A stretch of DNA of 64,000 nt from Bacilli bacterium (GTDB lineage Bacteria > Bacillota_I > Bacilli_A > RFN20 > CAG-826). Below, piece after piece: positions 18,690-28,209 of this stretch. The notes beneath the pieces are model-generated. The model was given only the letters and a program-made list of their open reading frames with translations. It was not told the origin of the DNA and made no database searches. Every line of letters starts with the position of its first letter. The stretch's first letter is position 1. The stretch lies in contig JAFSUM010000014.1 of assembly GCA_017445245.1 (NCBI GenBank), positions 1 to 64,000 of the forward strand. Reading direction: 5' to 3'. The position numbers were made by a program, and so were the translations under genes.

Positions 18690-21098
18690 TTACAGGGCGA
18701 CGATGTTAACGATTCTTCCTTTGACGTAAATGATCTTTTTGACCGTCTTCCCTTCGAGGAAGGATTGGACGCGCGGATTAGCTAAGGCCGCGGTTTTGAC
18801 CTCGTCTTCCGTAGCTTCTGGAGAGACGGATATGACTTCGCGGGTTTTGCCGTTGATGGAAATGGCGAGATTGATTTCTTTCTTCACCAATTTTGACTCG
18901 TCGTAGGTCGGCCAGGGAACGTAGGTAAGCATTTCCTCGTGCCCGAGTTTGGACCATAGTTCTTCGCCGACAAAGGGGCAAATGCAAGAGAACATCTGGA
19001 CGAGCCCTTCAATGTAAGGACGGTAAAGGGATTTGGCCTTGTAGCAGTCGTTAACGAAGATCATCATCTGCGAGATGGCGGTATTAAAGGCAAGCGACTC
19101 GAAATCAGCGGTCGTTTTCTTGACCAAGAAATGGTAGGAATAGTCGAGCTCACCGCTATTTTCATCGACGATTAGGCCTTTTTCTAAGCCCTCTTCCACT
19201 AAGCGGAAAACGCGTTCGATGAAGCGATGTGCGCCATCAAGGCCATTCGTGGACCAAGGTTTAACTTCGTTAAGCGGGCCAGCGAACATCTCGAACAAGC
19301 GCAAAGAGTCGGCGCCGTGGCTCGCGACGATATCATCGGGATTGACCACGTTTCCCCTACTCTTGGACATCTTCTCCCCGTTTTCGCCGAGGATCATGCC
19401 CTGGTGATAGAGCTTTTGGAACGGCTCTTTGCAGAACACGACGCCGATGTCATAAAGGAATTTGTGCCAGAAGCGGGCATAGAGCAGATGCAAAACAGCG
19501 TGTTCCGCACCACCGATATAGAGGTCGACGGGAAGCCAATGTTTGATGAGCTCTTTGTCGCAGATCGCATTGGGATTATGCGGATCGATATAGCGGATAT
19601 AGTACCAGCAGGATCCAGCCCACTGCGGCATCGTATTCGTTTCACGAATGCCCTTGCGGCCATCGGGAGTCGTATATTCAAGCCAAGAGGCGGGCGCCAT
19701 GGCCAGCGGAGGCTTTCCTTGGGAGGAAGGCTGAAACTTGTCCATCTTGGGCAAGGTAAGAGGTAATTGATCCTCGGGCAAGGGGAATTCCGTTCCGTCT
19801 TCGAGCTGGACGACGGGAATCGGTTCGCCCCAGTAACGTTGACGGGAAAAAATCCAATCGCGCAGTTTGTAATTCACGATGCGATGGCCTTTACCCATTT
19901 TCTCGAGTTCTTTGGTAATCGCGACTTTCGCATCGGCGATATTCAAGCCATCGGCAAAAGAGGAATTGATATGCTTTGCATCCCCGGTAAAGGCGTTCTC
20001 ACTGATATCACCTTCGAGGGCCTGAATCATCGGAAGACTGTGCTTCTTCGCAAAGGCATAATCACGTTCGTCATGAGCAGGAACGGCCATAACGGCGCCA
20101 AAACCATAGGAACCAAGGACATAATCCGCCACAAACACAGGAATCTTCCGTCCATTAATCGGGTTGATGGCATCGACGCCAAGATAGACGCCGGTCTTGT
20201 CTTTTTCCGTTGCGGTGCGGGCGAGATCGCTCTTCGCAGCCGCCGCTTTGACATAAGCTTCCACCGCTTCTTTTTGTTCGGAGGAAACGAGTTTCGCGAC
20301 AAGAGGATGCTCGGGAGCGAGGCAGCAATACGTGCAGCCAAACAAAGTGTCCACACGCGTCGTAAACACTTGGAATTTGTCTTCTTTTCCGTCGATTTGG
20401 AATTCGATGGCGACGCCTTCGGAACGACCAATCCAGTTCTTTTGCATTTCAAGTGTGGATTTTGGCCAGTCCAAACCGACCAAATCTTCGGCAAGACGAT
20501 CGGCATACGAGGTGATCTTGAGAACCCATTGACGCATCGGCATGCGGATGACGTCAAAGCCACCTACTTCTGATTTGCCATCGACGACTTCTTCGTTAGC
20601 CAAAACGGTTCCAAGCTCGGGGCAATAGTTTACGGGAATATTGTCAACGTAAGCGAGGTCATGGGCGTAGAGTTGGAGGAAAATCCACTGCGTCCATTTG
20701 TAATAATCTTCGTCTACGGTAGCGAACTCTTTGGACCAGTCATAGCTAAAGCCCAAGGAACGGATTTGGCGCTTGAAATTCGCGATGTTCTTACGGGTAA
20801 AGATTTCCGGGTGAACGTTGTTTTTGATCGCGAATTGTTCGGCGGGCAAACCAAAGGCGTCCCATCCCATCGGATGAAGGACGTTAAAGCCTTGCATGCG
20901 CTTCATACGGGCGACGATATCGCTCGCGGTGTAGCCTTCGGGATGGCCTACATGAAGGCCCTGGCCAGAAGGATAGGGAAACATGTCGAGGACATAGTAT
21001 TTCGGTTTGGAAAAATCATGCGTATCGCAATAGAAAGCGTTGGCCTTTTCCCAAGCCGCCGCCCATTTCGTTTCAATCGTCTTAAAATCGTAACTCAT
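18690..21098 (-). CDS. leuS: Leucyl-tRNA synthetase
   Basis: Charges tRNA-Leu; 802 residues, normal for bacterial LeuRS. The HIGH motif appears in [22 protein letters not shown] (residues 49-52), an inserted editing domain in the middle ([10 protein letters not shown]-type and [23 protein letters not shown]), [16 protein letters not shown] and the KMSKS motif in [22 protein letters not shown]-terminal domain ends [14 protein letters not shown]. No SD is present; TATAAT ends 9 nt before the ATG. No T-box leader is possible with such a short leader. It follows glgA by 47 bases. Confidence 0.97.
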   Translation of the reverse strand: MSYDFKTIETKWAAAWEKANAFYCDTHDFSKPKYYVLDMFPYPSGQGLHVGHPEGYTASDIVARMKRMQGFNVLHPMGWDAFGLPAEQFAIKNNVHPEIFTRKNIANFKRQIRSLGFSYDWSKEFATVDEDYYKWTQWIFLQLYAHDLAYVDNIPVNYCPELGTVLANEEVVDGKSEVGGFDVIRMPMRQWVLKITSYADRLAEDLVGLDWPKSTLEMQKNWIGRSEGVAIEFQIDGKEDKFQVFTTRVDTLFGCTYCCLAPEHPLVAKLVSSEQKEAVEAYVKAAAAKSDLARTATEKDKTGVYLGVDAINPINGRKIPVFVADYVLGSYGFGAVMAVPAHDERDYAFAKKHSLPMIQALEGDISENAFTGDAKHINSSFADGLNIADAKVAITKELEKMGKGHRIVNYKLRDWIFSRQRYWGEPIPVVQLEDGTEFPLPEDQLPLTLPKMDKFQPSSQGKPPLAMAPASWLEYTTPDGRKGIRETNTMPQWAGSCWYYIRYIDPHNPNAICDKELIKHWLPVDLYIGGAEHAVLHLLYARFWHKFLYDIGVVFCKEPFQKLYHQGMILGENGEKMSKSRGNVVNPDDIVASHGADSLRLFEMFAGPLNEVKPWSTNGLDGAHRFIERVFRLVEEGLEKGLIVDENSGELDYSYHFLVKKTTADFESLAFNTAISQMMIFVNDCYKAKSLYRPYIEGLVQMFSCICPFVGEELWSKLGHEEMLTYVPWPTYDESKLVKKEINLAISINGKTREVISVSPEATEDEVKTAALANPRVQSFLEGKTVKKIIYVKGRIVNIVAL

Positions 21099-21136
21099 AC
21101 GGCGGTCATTATAAGAGGTTTCCCTAAAAAGGGAAG
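21099..21136 (-). promoter_or_regulatory. leuS promoter, near-leaderless
   Basis: A perfect TATAAT (21113 to 21108) ends 9 nt before the leuS ATG. The -35 region is poor (CTTCCC) and lies in a small hairpin TTCCC-TTTTTA-GGGAA that follows glgA. Confidence 0.6.
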
Positions 21137-21145
21137 AAAACTTGA

Positions 21146-22570
21146 TTAGGAACGCTTATACAAAGCGAGATAGGCTTCGGCAGAAGTCTTCCACGAATAA
21201 TCGACATTCATCGCATTACGGACGAGGGAATTCATAATCCTTTGGTTGCGGTATACGGCAAACGCAGCCTCGATCTCGGCCCAGAAAGCCGAGCCGGAAT
21301 AATCGTCGAATAGGAAGCCGGTCGCATCGTCTCTTCCCTCGCCATAAGGAATAACGGTATCCGCCAAACCACCGACTCTGCGGCAGATTGGAAGAGTGCC
21401 GTAATGTTGGGCAAGCATCTGCCCGATGCCACAAGGCTCGAACAAGGAAGGCATCAGGAAGAAGTCGCTTCCGGCATAAATGTCATGGGCGAGTTGGTTG
21501 TTGTAACCACGATAGATAGCAACGTTATTGGGGAATTCCGCACGAAGTGCTTCGAAGGCTTGCTCCAACTCATATTCACCAGATCCAAGGATGGTCATTT
21601 TGCCACCCCTATCAATGATCCCACGGGCGACTTGAATTACTAAATCGACGCCTTTTTGCGAGGTTAATCGCGAAACTAAGCCAAAAACAGGGTCATCAGA
21701 AATGGGCAACAAAGAGGTGCTTAGAAGACGCTCTTTGCACGCCTTCTTTCCCTCTTCGAAAGAGTGGACATCGTAGTTCTTTTCGATGAGCGGATCCTCG
21801 GAAGGGTTGAATTCCAATAGATCAATTCCATTAAGGATTCCCTGGAAATGCCCTTCCTTCAATGCGAGGACGCCATCTAGTCTCATCGGGTCGCCAGGAG
21901 TGAGAAGTTCTCTAGCGTGATTTGGCGAAACGGCGACGACTTCATCCGAATAGATGATGCCTGCCTTAAGGGTGGAAACCATCCCATCGAAACGGACTCT
22001 CCCATCATCAAACAAGATGTCATCAAGCCCGTAAAAATGGTTCAGGAAGTACCGATCGATGAGACCTTTGAAGGCTTCGTTATGAAGCGTCATGACAAAC
22101 TTGGTCCCCGAGAAGACAGGGAGATCCATCGACTGTTCGCGCACCAAAGTCGGAAGCATGCCAACCTGCCAGTCATGAATATGAATGACGTCGACACGGA
22201 GGTCCAAGAACTGGAAGAGGCTACGCGCCGCAAGCGTAAAGAAAGCAAACCTTTCGCCATCGTCTTCATATCCATAAAGCTCTTCGCGGCCGAAATAATA
22301 GTCGTTGCCAATCAAGTAGAAAGTAATTCCGTCTAGATAGCAAAGAAAGATATTAGCGGCCTGCTTACGCCAGGAAAGATAAACATCGTAATTTCCCAAA
22401 CGTTTCAATTTGAGACCAGAACGGTCCTTGATTTTCTTATAGAAAGGAAGGATGACGGAAACCTCTTCGCCGAGGATCACGAGTTCCTTGCTTAACGAAT
22501 AGACAACATCGGCGAGACCACCCGTTTTGCATAAGGGGTTGGCCTCGGACGCAACCATGGCAATCTTCAT
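21146..22570 (-). CDS. glgA: Glycogen synthase (ADP-glucose, GT5)
   Basis: Elongates alpha-1,4-glucan from ADP-glucose. The 474 residues begin with [30 protein letters not shown], holding the ADP-glucose-binding KTGGL (K15), and continue with [53 protein letters not shown] and the C-domain signature [35 protein letters not shown]. It overlaps glgD by 4 bases in glgC-glgD-glgA. Branching enzyme and phosphorylase are not in this window. Confidence 0.96.
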   Translation of the reverse strand: MKIAMVASEANPLCKTGGLADVVYSLSKELVILGEEVSVILPFYKKIKDRSGLKLKRLGNYDVYLSWRKQAANIFLCYLDGITFYLIGNDYYFGREELYGYEDDGERFAFFTLAARSLFQFLDLRVDVIHIHDWQVGMLPTLVREQSMDLPVFSGTKFVMTLHNEAFKGLIDRYFLNHFYGLDDILFDDGRVRFDGMVSTLKAGIIYSDEVVAVSPNHARELLTPGDPMRLDGVLALKEGHFQGILNGIDLLEFNPSEDPLIEKNYDVHSFEEGKKACKERLLSTSLLPISDDPVFGLVSRLTSQKGVDLVIQVARGIIDRGGKMTILGSGEYELEQAFEALRAEFPNNVAIYRGYNNQLAHDIYAGSDFFLMPSLFEPCGIGQMLAQHYGTLPICRRVGGLADTVIPYGEGRDDATGFLFDDYSGSAFWAEIEAAFAVYRNQRIMNSLVRNAMNVDYSWKTSAEAYLALYKRS

Positions 22571-23685
22571 ACGATGGCCCCCTGCGCGATGTAGACCGGC
22601 GCCTTCTTCTTGCCATGGATCATATGTCCTCTTTCGACAATCGAATATTTGTCAATCAAAGCGTTCTCAATAATAGCACCTTGTTTGATACGAACCGATG
22701 AGAAGATGATGGAATTTCGAACGATAGCCCCCTTCTCGATGGTGACATTACGGGCAATGATAGAACCCGTAACTTCGCCTTCGACACTGGCCCCGTTAGA
22801 TATATAGGAGTTCTGGACGAGGGCATCCTTTCCATAAATCGCCGGAGGGGTATCGTGGGTAAGAGTGTAAATCGGCCAGTCCCGACGAAAGAGCTGATCG
22901 TAATTCTTCTTTTCAAGCATTCCCAGGCAACTCTCGAAATAATGCTGGAACGAATCGGTGTTGCAGACAAAGCCATCGTAGGGATAGAACGCGCAGCGAT
23001 GCACTCCTTCACTATGGGCGGTGAAAATCAAGTCACGCAATGCGAGACCAGGATGAATATCCGCATAGCGATGAATCAAATCCAATAAGGTCGTGCGGTT
23101 GATGATATAAACACCCAAAGAAACGGTCTGGGTTCCTTTGAATTGCCCATGGTTTCTTTCGGAAGACAAAACGCCTCTAGGATCCTTTGTGAGAATCGTC
23201 GAATCCATCCAGTGGGTTGAAACGTTGCGTTGTTGCGAAGTTACAACCGTGATTTGATCGCCGTTTTTGATATGGCGTTCCAGCACAGGGCGCAAATCAA
23301 TCGGAAGGACCAAATGAGCTGGGAAAATAACCAGATAGTGTGCCGAAGAATCGTAGAGGACAGTGTCGTTTTCCAAAAGATTGTTCACGTCCGTGTTCGG
23401 CATTTTCCCTAGATGAGCTAGCTCGTTGTACATCACGCGGGTATAGCCGATCTTTGTATTGGCAACCCATGAGTCCATCGTTCCAAGATGTTTCAAAATG
23501 GAACGCGGGTAATCGCGGATCAATAAACCGACTTGGGAGATACCCGAGTTGCAAAGGCTCGATAAGGCAAAGTCACAGAAGGCATAACGACCAAGGAAAG
23601 AGGTCGAACCAAGAGGGCGGTTATCCGTCAGAGGAGAGCAACTCGGTTCGTTATGAAAGTTGACAATTCCGAATACGTGTTTCAT
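22567..23685 (-). CDS. glgD: GlgD, regulatory subunit of ADP-glucose pyrophosphorylase
   Basis: A 372-residue GlgC paralogue: nucleotidyltransferase-like N-half (LGSTSFLGRYAFCDFALSSLCNSGISQVGLLIRDYPRSILKHLG) and left-handed beta-helix C-half with hexapeptide-like repeats (GSIIARNVTIEKGAIVRNSIIFSSVRIKQGAIIENALID). The glycine-rich catalytic loop of GlgC (GGKGTRL) is missing near the N-terminus, as in other GlgD proteins, which modulate GlgC as heteromers. Coupled by 4-base overlaps to glgC and glgA. Confidence 0.92.
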   Translation of the reverse strand: MKHVFGIVNFHNEPSCSPLTDNRPLGSTSFLGRYAFCDFALSSLCNSGISQVGLLIRDYPRSILKHLGTMDSWVANTKIGYTRVMYNELAHLGKMPNTDVNNLLENDTVLYDSSAHYLVIFPAHLVLPIDLRPVLERHIKNGDQITVVTSQQRNVSTHWMDSTILTKDPRGVLSSERNHGQFKGTQTVSLGVYIINRTTLLDLIHRYADIHPGLALRDLIFTAHSEGVHRCAFYPYDGFVCNTDSFQHYFESCLGMLEKKNYDQLFRRDWPIYTLTHDTPPAIYGKDALVQNSYISNGASVEGEVTGSIIARNVTIEKGAIVRNSIIFSSVRIKQGAIIENALIDKYSIVERGHMIHGKKKAPVYIAQGAIV

Positions 23686-24818
23686 CTGTTGCTTTTCCCT
23701 CCCGTAAAGAGAATGATTTCTTCTTTCGTTCCGATGATCGGTTCATCTTTATGAACGTGTTCGCCAGGCCCGATAATCGCGTTTTTAACAACGGCTCCGG
23801 CATGGATATGACAGTCGGGCATCAAGACGGCGTGACGGCATTTCGCGCCTTCATCCACGACGACCCCAGACGACACAACACATCCGTGAATGGATCCGCG
23901 AATCTGGGCTCCTTGGTTAATGAGGCTGTCCTTAACATCCGCGGAAGCGCCGATGAACTGAGGCGGCAAATGGTTATCTTCGGTAAAGACTTTCGTCCGT
24001 TTTTGGATTTCATAAAGGTTGATTTCAGGATCGCCCGAATAGAGCAAATCCATATTGGCCTCGTGCAAGGATTTGATCGTTCCAACGTCTCTCCAATAGC
24101 CATTATAGGTATAGGCATAGACCTGTTTTTTGCGTAAAAGCAGCGCAGGAATGATATCTTTTCCAAAATCGTGTGAGGATTCGGCCTTGGCGTTATCCGC
24201 CTTTAGGTAGCGACGTAACGTCTTGTACGAGAAGACATAAATACCCATCGACGCCAAGTTGCTCGTCGGCTTTTTCGGTTTCTCTTTGAAATCGATTATC
24301 TTGCCTTTGTCGTCCGTGATGACGATGCCAAAACGAGAGGCCTCCTCCCATGGGACCTCACGAACTGCGATGGTGCATTCGGCGTTATGACTTTCGTGGA
24401 AGCTGACCATCTCGTCGAAATTCATCGTGTAGATATGGTCGCCGGAAAGAATCAAAACATACTCGGGTTGGAGGGTATCCAGCCAATCCAGATTTTGGAA
24501 GATTGCGTCGGCCGTCCCACGGAACCAGTTCGAACCTTCTTCCGTTTGTTTTGGGGTGAGAACAGACGTCAGACAATTGACACCATTAAGACCCCAGTTT
24601 TTACCATTGCCGATGTAGCTATTCAGTTCACTTGATTCGTACTGGGTCAAGACCCCGACGTTGTTGATTCCCGAGTTGGCGCAGCAAGACAACGGAAAAT
24701 CGATAATGCGATACTTTCCTCCATAGGAAACAGCAGGCTTGGCGAGTTTTTTTGTCAAACCGCCCAGACGAGTGCCTTTTCCTCCGGCAAGGATCATCGC
24801 GGCGATGCGAATACCCAT
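23682..24818 (-). CDS. glgC: Glucose-1-phosphate adenylyltransferase
   Basis: Makes ADP-glucose from ATP and glucose 1-phosphate, the committed step of glycogen synthesis. The 378 residues show MILAGGKGTRLGGLTKKLAKPAVSYGGKYRIIDFPLS, GTADAIFQNLDWL, LILSGDHIYTMNF, MGIYVFSYKTLRRYL and DVGTIKSLHEANMDLL, then a beta-helix domain. GGAGG precedes the ATG by 7 nt, and TAAAAT with a weak TTCCTT -35 lies upstream. First gene of glgC-glgD-glgA, divergent from rpmB. Confidence 0.96.
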   Translation of the reverse strand: MGIRIAAMILAGGKGTRLGGLTKKLAKPAVSYGGKYRIIDFPLSCCANSGINNVGVLTQYESSELNSYIGNGKNWGLNGVNCLTSVLTPKQTEEGSNWFRGTADAIFQNLDWLDTLQPEYVLILSGDHIYTMNFDEMVSFHESHNAECTIAVREVPWEEASRFGIVITDDKGKIIDFKEKPKKPTSNLASMGIYVFSYKTLRRYLKADNAKAESSHDFGKDIIPALLLRKKQVYAYTYNGYWRDVGTIKSLHEANMDLLYSGDPEINLYEIQKRTKVFTEDNHLPPQFIGASADVKDSLINQGAQIRGSIHGCVVSSGVVVDEGAKCRHAVLMPDCHIHAGAVVKNAIIGPGEHVHKDEPIIGTKEEIILFTGGKSNR

Positions 24819-24930
24819 AGGATTTCCTCCACTGCCATAATTTTAGGGAAAAGACGGGCAAAAAGGAACGACAAGAACCGATTCCCAAGCAAAGGTTTAG
24901 GCTGCTCTTCCAAAGGAAAGCATGAAAATG

Positions 24931-24990
24931 TTTCCCTTTTTATTCGCTTGTGGTATATTAGCAACCGCGTCTAACGCGGGAGGTGAAATC
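24931..24990 (+). promoter_or_regulatory. rpmB promoter and leader hairpin
   Basis: TGG-TATATT (24951-24959) is an extended -10. Downstream, CCGCGT (24965-24970) pairs with ACGCGG (24974-24979), and the 3' arm runs into the GGGAGG SD (24978-24983). The hairpin would partly mask ribosome binding. Confidence 0.5.
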
Positions 24991-25185
24991 ATGTCCAAAC
25001 ATTGCCCGATCTCTGGCAAAGGCCCGATGACTGGAAACAACCGTAGCCATTCGCTCCGTGCTACCCGTCGTCGCTGGAACGTCAATCTTCAAAAGCGCAC
25101 ATTCGAAATCGATGGAAAGGTTGTCACCGTCCGTATGTCGAACCGCGCCTATCGCACCTTGAACAAATCCATCAAGGCGAAGTAA
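24991..25185 (+). CDS. rpmB: 50S ribosomal protein L28
   Basis: A 64-residue basic ribosomal protein with the family sequence MSKHCPISGKGPMTGNNRSHSLRATRRRWNVNLQKRTFEIDGK and VRMSNRAYRTLNKS. I start at MSKHCP because GGGAGG lies 7 nt upstream; the frame extends 23 codons further without a plausible start. rpmB next to the rpe-prkC-prpC cluster, in opposite orientation, is the arrangement of B. subtilis. It has its own promoter and terminator. Confidence 0.96.
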   Translation: MSKHCPISGKGPMTGNNRSHSLRATRRRWNVNLQKRTFEIDGKVVTVRMSNRAYRTLNKSIKAK

Positions 25186-25203
25186 ATTGTATTGACGAGA
25201 AAC

Positions 25204-25231
25204 GCTGACCTACAAGGTCGGCTTTTTCTTT
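25204..25231 (+). terminator. Terminator after rpmB
   Basis: GCTGACC (25204-25210) pairs with GGTCGGC (25216-25222) around loop TACAA and is followed by TTTTTCTTT. Confidence 0.85.
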
Positions 25232-25233
25232 AT

Positions 25234-25926
25234 TTATATAAGATCGAAGACGATAAATGACACCAAGGAAGCGATCGTTAGGGCCATTGCGAAGAAAAGA
25301 GTGAGCCATTCCGAAAAGGCTAAGATGAAGATCTTGGGACGCCTTTCCACCACCGCTCCGCTTTCATCCATCGTGGATTCAAGTTTTGGCCAGTTGGCTA
25401 ATTTCGGATTCGCCATCACGATTAATGCGATCACGCCTAAAGCGGCCAAAACCACAGCCGCAGCAATCGCAGGCGCACCTATTACATTGCGAACATTCAC
25501 ACAGATAATAGCCCCTACCGCCCCAACGAAACCTGTGAGGGCGCAGGAACAAACGAAGGATAAAAAATGGGGCTTAAAGCGATAGGCGGGGATATAGAAA
25601 AGAGAAACGAGGGCCACATCTCTCAGGATGGTTGAAATCGCATAGATAATCGAAAGAGAGAGCAAGGAAGAATGGGAGCTGATGGACGCCAGAAGATAAA
25701 AGGCCACCGCCGCATCCAACAAACCCCAAAGCAAAATGCAAATGCGGCCAGGCCGATAAGCCGGTTCGCCCGCTTCGACTAGTTCAAAGGGGAACTCGCT
25801 TCGAAGGTCGAATGGATGTTTTTGTTTCTTATGGAAAACAATCGCTGAAAACACAAAGCCAAGGCAAAAGAGCAGAATGGATGGAATAAGAATTCCAGCA
25901 AGCCAAGAAACCTGAATCGGGTTCAT
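25234..25926 (-). CDS. Multi-pass membrane protein, unknown function
   Basis: Not recognised. The 230 residues hold about six hydrophobic helices: near 8-32, 62-82, 88-112, 119-143, 148-172 and 205-228. Charged loops include HKKQKHPFDLRSEFPFELVEAGEPAYRPGR (33-61) and a KLESTMDESGAVVERRP segment before the last helix. It overlaps rpe by 4 bases and ends the rsmB-like-rlmN-prpC-prkC-rpe operon, the place held by thiN in B. subtilis. No thiamine pyrophosphokinase feature is visible, so it is not a diverged thiN. A substrate of the PrkC/PrpC pair is possible but unsupported. Confidence 0.75.
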   Translation of the reverse strand: MNPIQVSWLAGILIPSILLFCLGFVFSAIVFHKKQKHPFDLRSEFPFELVEAGEPAYRPGRICILLWGLLDAAVAFYLLASISSHSSLLSLSIIYAISTILRDVALVSLFYIPAYRFKPHFLSFVCSCALTGFVGAVGAIICVNVRNVIGAPAIAAAVVLAALGVIALIVMANPKLANWPKLESTMDESGAVVERRPKIFILAFSEWLTLFFAMALTIASLVSFIVFDLI

Positions 25927-26585
25927 TCTTCTAACAATCCTCGGATACGGTCCACGTAATCGTCATGGCCATAAATATAGGAACCAGCAACAAGCACATT
26001 TGCACCTTTTTCTACGCAAAGTCTACCCGTTTTCTCGTTAATGCCCCCATCGACTTCTAGATAGATATTGCGGCCAATTCGATCGATTTCGGTGCGAAGA
26101 TAAGCAATTTTATCCAAAGCGTTTTCTAGGAAAGACTGGCCGCCTTTTCCAGGCTCGACAGACATAACGAGCACCAAATCAAGCATCGGTAGCAAAGGCA
26201 AGATAACCTCAGGCGAAGTCGCGGGCTTAATCGAAATACCAGCCTTGATTCCCCTGCCGTGAATCTTATCGATCACGCGCTTTGCCCCTTCGATTCCATC
26301 CACGGCTTCATAGTGGAAGGTAATGATGTCACTGCCGGCATCGGCAAAGGCATCCACTTGCTCAACGGGGTTGACGATCATTAGATGCGTATCCTTAACT
26401 AGACCGACGCAGAACGGAGAAATCGAGGCCACCAAATCGGGACCGAAAGTCTTATTGGGAACGAATTTCCCGTCCATCACGTCGAGATGGATAAACCTTG
26501 CGCCGCACACACCGACCTTTTCAATTTCCTCTTTTAAGTTCGAGAAATCGGCAGAGAGAATGGAGGGTGCTACGATCGTTTTCAT
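25923..26585 (-). CDS. rpe: Ribulose-phosphate 3-epimerase
   Basis: Interconverts ribulose 5-phosphate and xylulose 5-phosphate in the pentose phosphate pathway. The 220-residue TIM barrel shows APSILSADFSNLKEEIEKV, FIHLDVMDGKFVPNKTFGPDLV, THLMIVNPVEQVDAFADAGSDIITFHYEA, LVLVMSVEPGKGGQSF and LEVDGGINEKTGRLCVEKGANVLVAGSYIYG. The metal ligands in HLDVMDG and VDGGI are intact. Its ATG shares one base with the prkC stop (TAATG). Confidence 0.95.
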   Translation of the reverse strand: MKTIVAPSILSADFSNLKEEIEKVGVCGARFIHLDVMDGKFVPNKTFGPDLVASISPFCVGLVKDTHLMIVNPVEQVDAFADAGSDIITFHYEAVDGIEGAKRVIDKIHGRGIKAGISIKPATSPEVILPLLPMLDLVLVMSVEPGKGGQSFLENALDKIAYLRTEIDRIGRNIYLEVDGGINEKTGRLCVEKGANVLVAGSYIYGHDDYVDRIRGLLEE

Positions 26586-27457
26586 TATTTGAATCCGAAG
26601 ATCTTACGGAGAAGACCTTTCTTTTCCTTGAAGTTATTCGTATCCGCCATCGCTTCGACGATAGCCTGATGCATATCCATAGCCGTCAGGAAGCGCTCTT
26701 CAACGCGTTTCCGGCAAGCCTGGATAATGATGTGGTCGATGGAGCGAGGGATGGAGGGTACAACTCTAGAAGCCTCGGGGAAGCGTCTTTTCATCTGTTT
26801 CATCGCGACTTCTTCGACGCTTTGGCCATCAAAAGGCACCTGACCAGTTAGCAACTCGAAGAACACGACGCCCATCGAATAGATATCGTTAGCAATGGCC
26901 ACAGGGGCACCCGTGATAACTTCGGGGGCGCAGTAATAAATCGTTCCCTGAATCGAATCGCCATCATTGGTCGTCCCAATCGGGGCAGCGATACCGAAAT
27001 CGGAAATCTTAAGCGTGCCATCGGACATATAGAAAAGATTGTCCGGTTTAAGATCGCGGTGAACAATGCCGTGCCGGTGGATATAATCGACACCCGAAGT
27101 CAGCTGTAGCATGACCTCGCACGCCTCATAGAGGGAGAGGGAGCCAGAGAAATTCAGCTTATCCCTAAGGGTCTGCCCGCGAATGAATTCATTTGCCATG
27201 TACGGACGACCTTCTACGACACCTCTTCCATAGACGCGGACGACGTTTGGATTGTTCAAAGAGGCGGCGGAGGCGGTCTCGTTAAGGAAACGCGTGACGT
27301 TTTCCTTATCCGCCATCAGTTCTTCTTTCATTACTTTAAGGGAAACAATGCGCTTCGAAATGAGGTCATTGGCCTCATAGACGTCTGCCATGCCGCCCGT
27401 CGCGATGCGGGAGACGATGCGGTAACGCTCATCGATTTTGTCACCGATCTTAATCAT
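26585..27457 (-). CDS. prkC: PrkC/PknB-type Ser/Thr kinase without PASTA domains
   Basis: A Hanks-type kinase of 290 residues. The full kinase core is present: GGMADVYEA, K41 in IVSLKVMKEE, HRDLKPDN (133-140) and DFGIAAP (153-159). Family PrkC proteins are about 650 residues, with a transmembrane helix and extracellular PASTA repeats that sense muropeptides. Here the protein stops shortly after the kinase domain with NNFKEKKGLLRKIFGFK, a short basic amphipathic tail, and no membrane helix. I start at MIKIGDKIDERYRI, giving a 4-base overlap with prpC; the six-codon-longer start is less likely. Loss of the sensor fits a cell with little or no peptidoglycan. Confidence 0.9.
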   Translation of the reverse strand: MIKIGDKIDERYRIVSRIATGGMADVYEANDLISKRIVSLKVMKEELMADKENVTRFLNETASAASLNNPNVVRVYGRGVVEGRPYMANEFIRGQTLRDKLNFSGSLSLYEACEVMLQLTSGVDYIHRHGIVHRDLKPDNLFYMSDGTLKISDFGIAAPIGTTNDGDSIQGTIYYCAPEVITGAPVAIANDIYSMGVVFFELLTGQVPFDGQSVEEVAMKQMKRRFPEASRVVPSIPRSIDHIIIQACRKRVEERFLTAMDMHQAIVEAMADTNNFKEKKGLLRKIFGFK

Positions 27458-28209
27458 TCTTTGAAGGTCTCCCATAAAGCGACCGCCACATTATCGGATC
27501 CGCCGTTATGATTGGCCTCCGAAATAAGGGTCGCGGTTTTCTGATCCGTCCTCTCGTCCGTTGACAAAACAGCGCGAATCTCCGGTTCAGATACGTTGTT
27601 ATATAAACCATCCGAGCAAAGAAGAACGGTATCGCCGCAATAGGGCATGGTTTTGATATCGAAATTAACCGAAGGATAAATGCCTAAAGCATTCATCAAA
27701 ACATGACGGTCTGGGCGGGAATCGCGCTCCCGTTCCTGAATTTGCCCGGAACGATAGAGATAGTTTACGTAAGTCTGGTCGGTCGTAAGGCGGCGCAAGC
27801 CAAACTCGTTATAGGCATAGGCACGAGAATCGCCTACATTAAGGACAATCATCGAAGTACCTTGGATCAGCACGGCGACGCAGGTGGTGCCCATGTCATG
27901 GTAAAAGGGATTCTTTTCCGCTTGCTCAAAAATGATGGAATTGGCTTCCTTAATCGTGCGAATCATCCATAAGCGCGACAAAAATACAGGCATTTTGCGT
28001 TTGTTTTTGAAGGATTCCACGAAATGGTCCAATGCCATTTTCGAAGCGAAATCGCCCTTGTTTTGGCCGCCCATGCCATCGCAGACAACCATGAGAACAT
28101 CGCCTTGGTAGTTGGTTAAAACGAAGGCTTGGTCTTCGTTGGTAATCCTAACGCGGCCAATATCCCTCTTGTAGTCGAACGTTCCTTTGTACGACACGAC
28201 TTTCTTCAT
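27454..28209 (-). CDS. prpC: PP2C-family protein phosphatase PrpC
   Basis: Mn-dependent Ser/Thr phosphatase, the partner of PrkC. The 251 residues carry GRVRITNEDQAFVL, VMVVCDGMGGQNKGDFAS, MGTTCVAVLI, LNVGDSRAYAYNEFGLRRLTTDQTYV, LCSDGLYNNVSEPEI and NHNGGSDNVAVALWE, covering the metal-binding aspartates of the family. It overlaps rlmN and prkC by 4 bases each, so kinase and phosphatase are made together, as in B. subtilis. Confidence 0.95.
   Translation of the reverse strand: MKKVVSYKGTFDYKRDIGRVRITNEDQAFVLTNYQGDVLMVVCDGMGGQNKGDFASKMALDHFVESFKNKRKMPVFLSRLWMIRTIKEANSIIFEQAEKNPFYHDMGTTCVAVLIQGTSMIVLNVGDSRAYAYNEFGLRRLTTDQTYVNYLYRSGQIQERERDSRPDRHVLMNALGIYPSVNFDIKTMPYCGDTVLLCSDGLYNNVSEPEIRAVLSTDERTDQKTATLISEANHNGGSDNVAVALWETFKE

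Noticed and set aside
21117-21135. Terminator between glgA and leuS
   Set aside because: The TTCCC-TTTTTA-GGGAA hairpin is short and followed by ACCTC rather than Ts.
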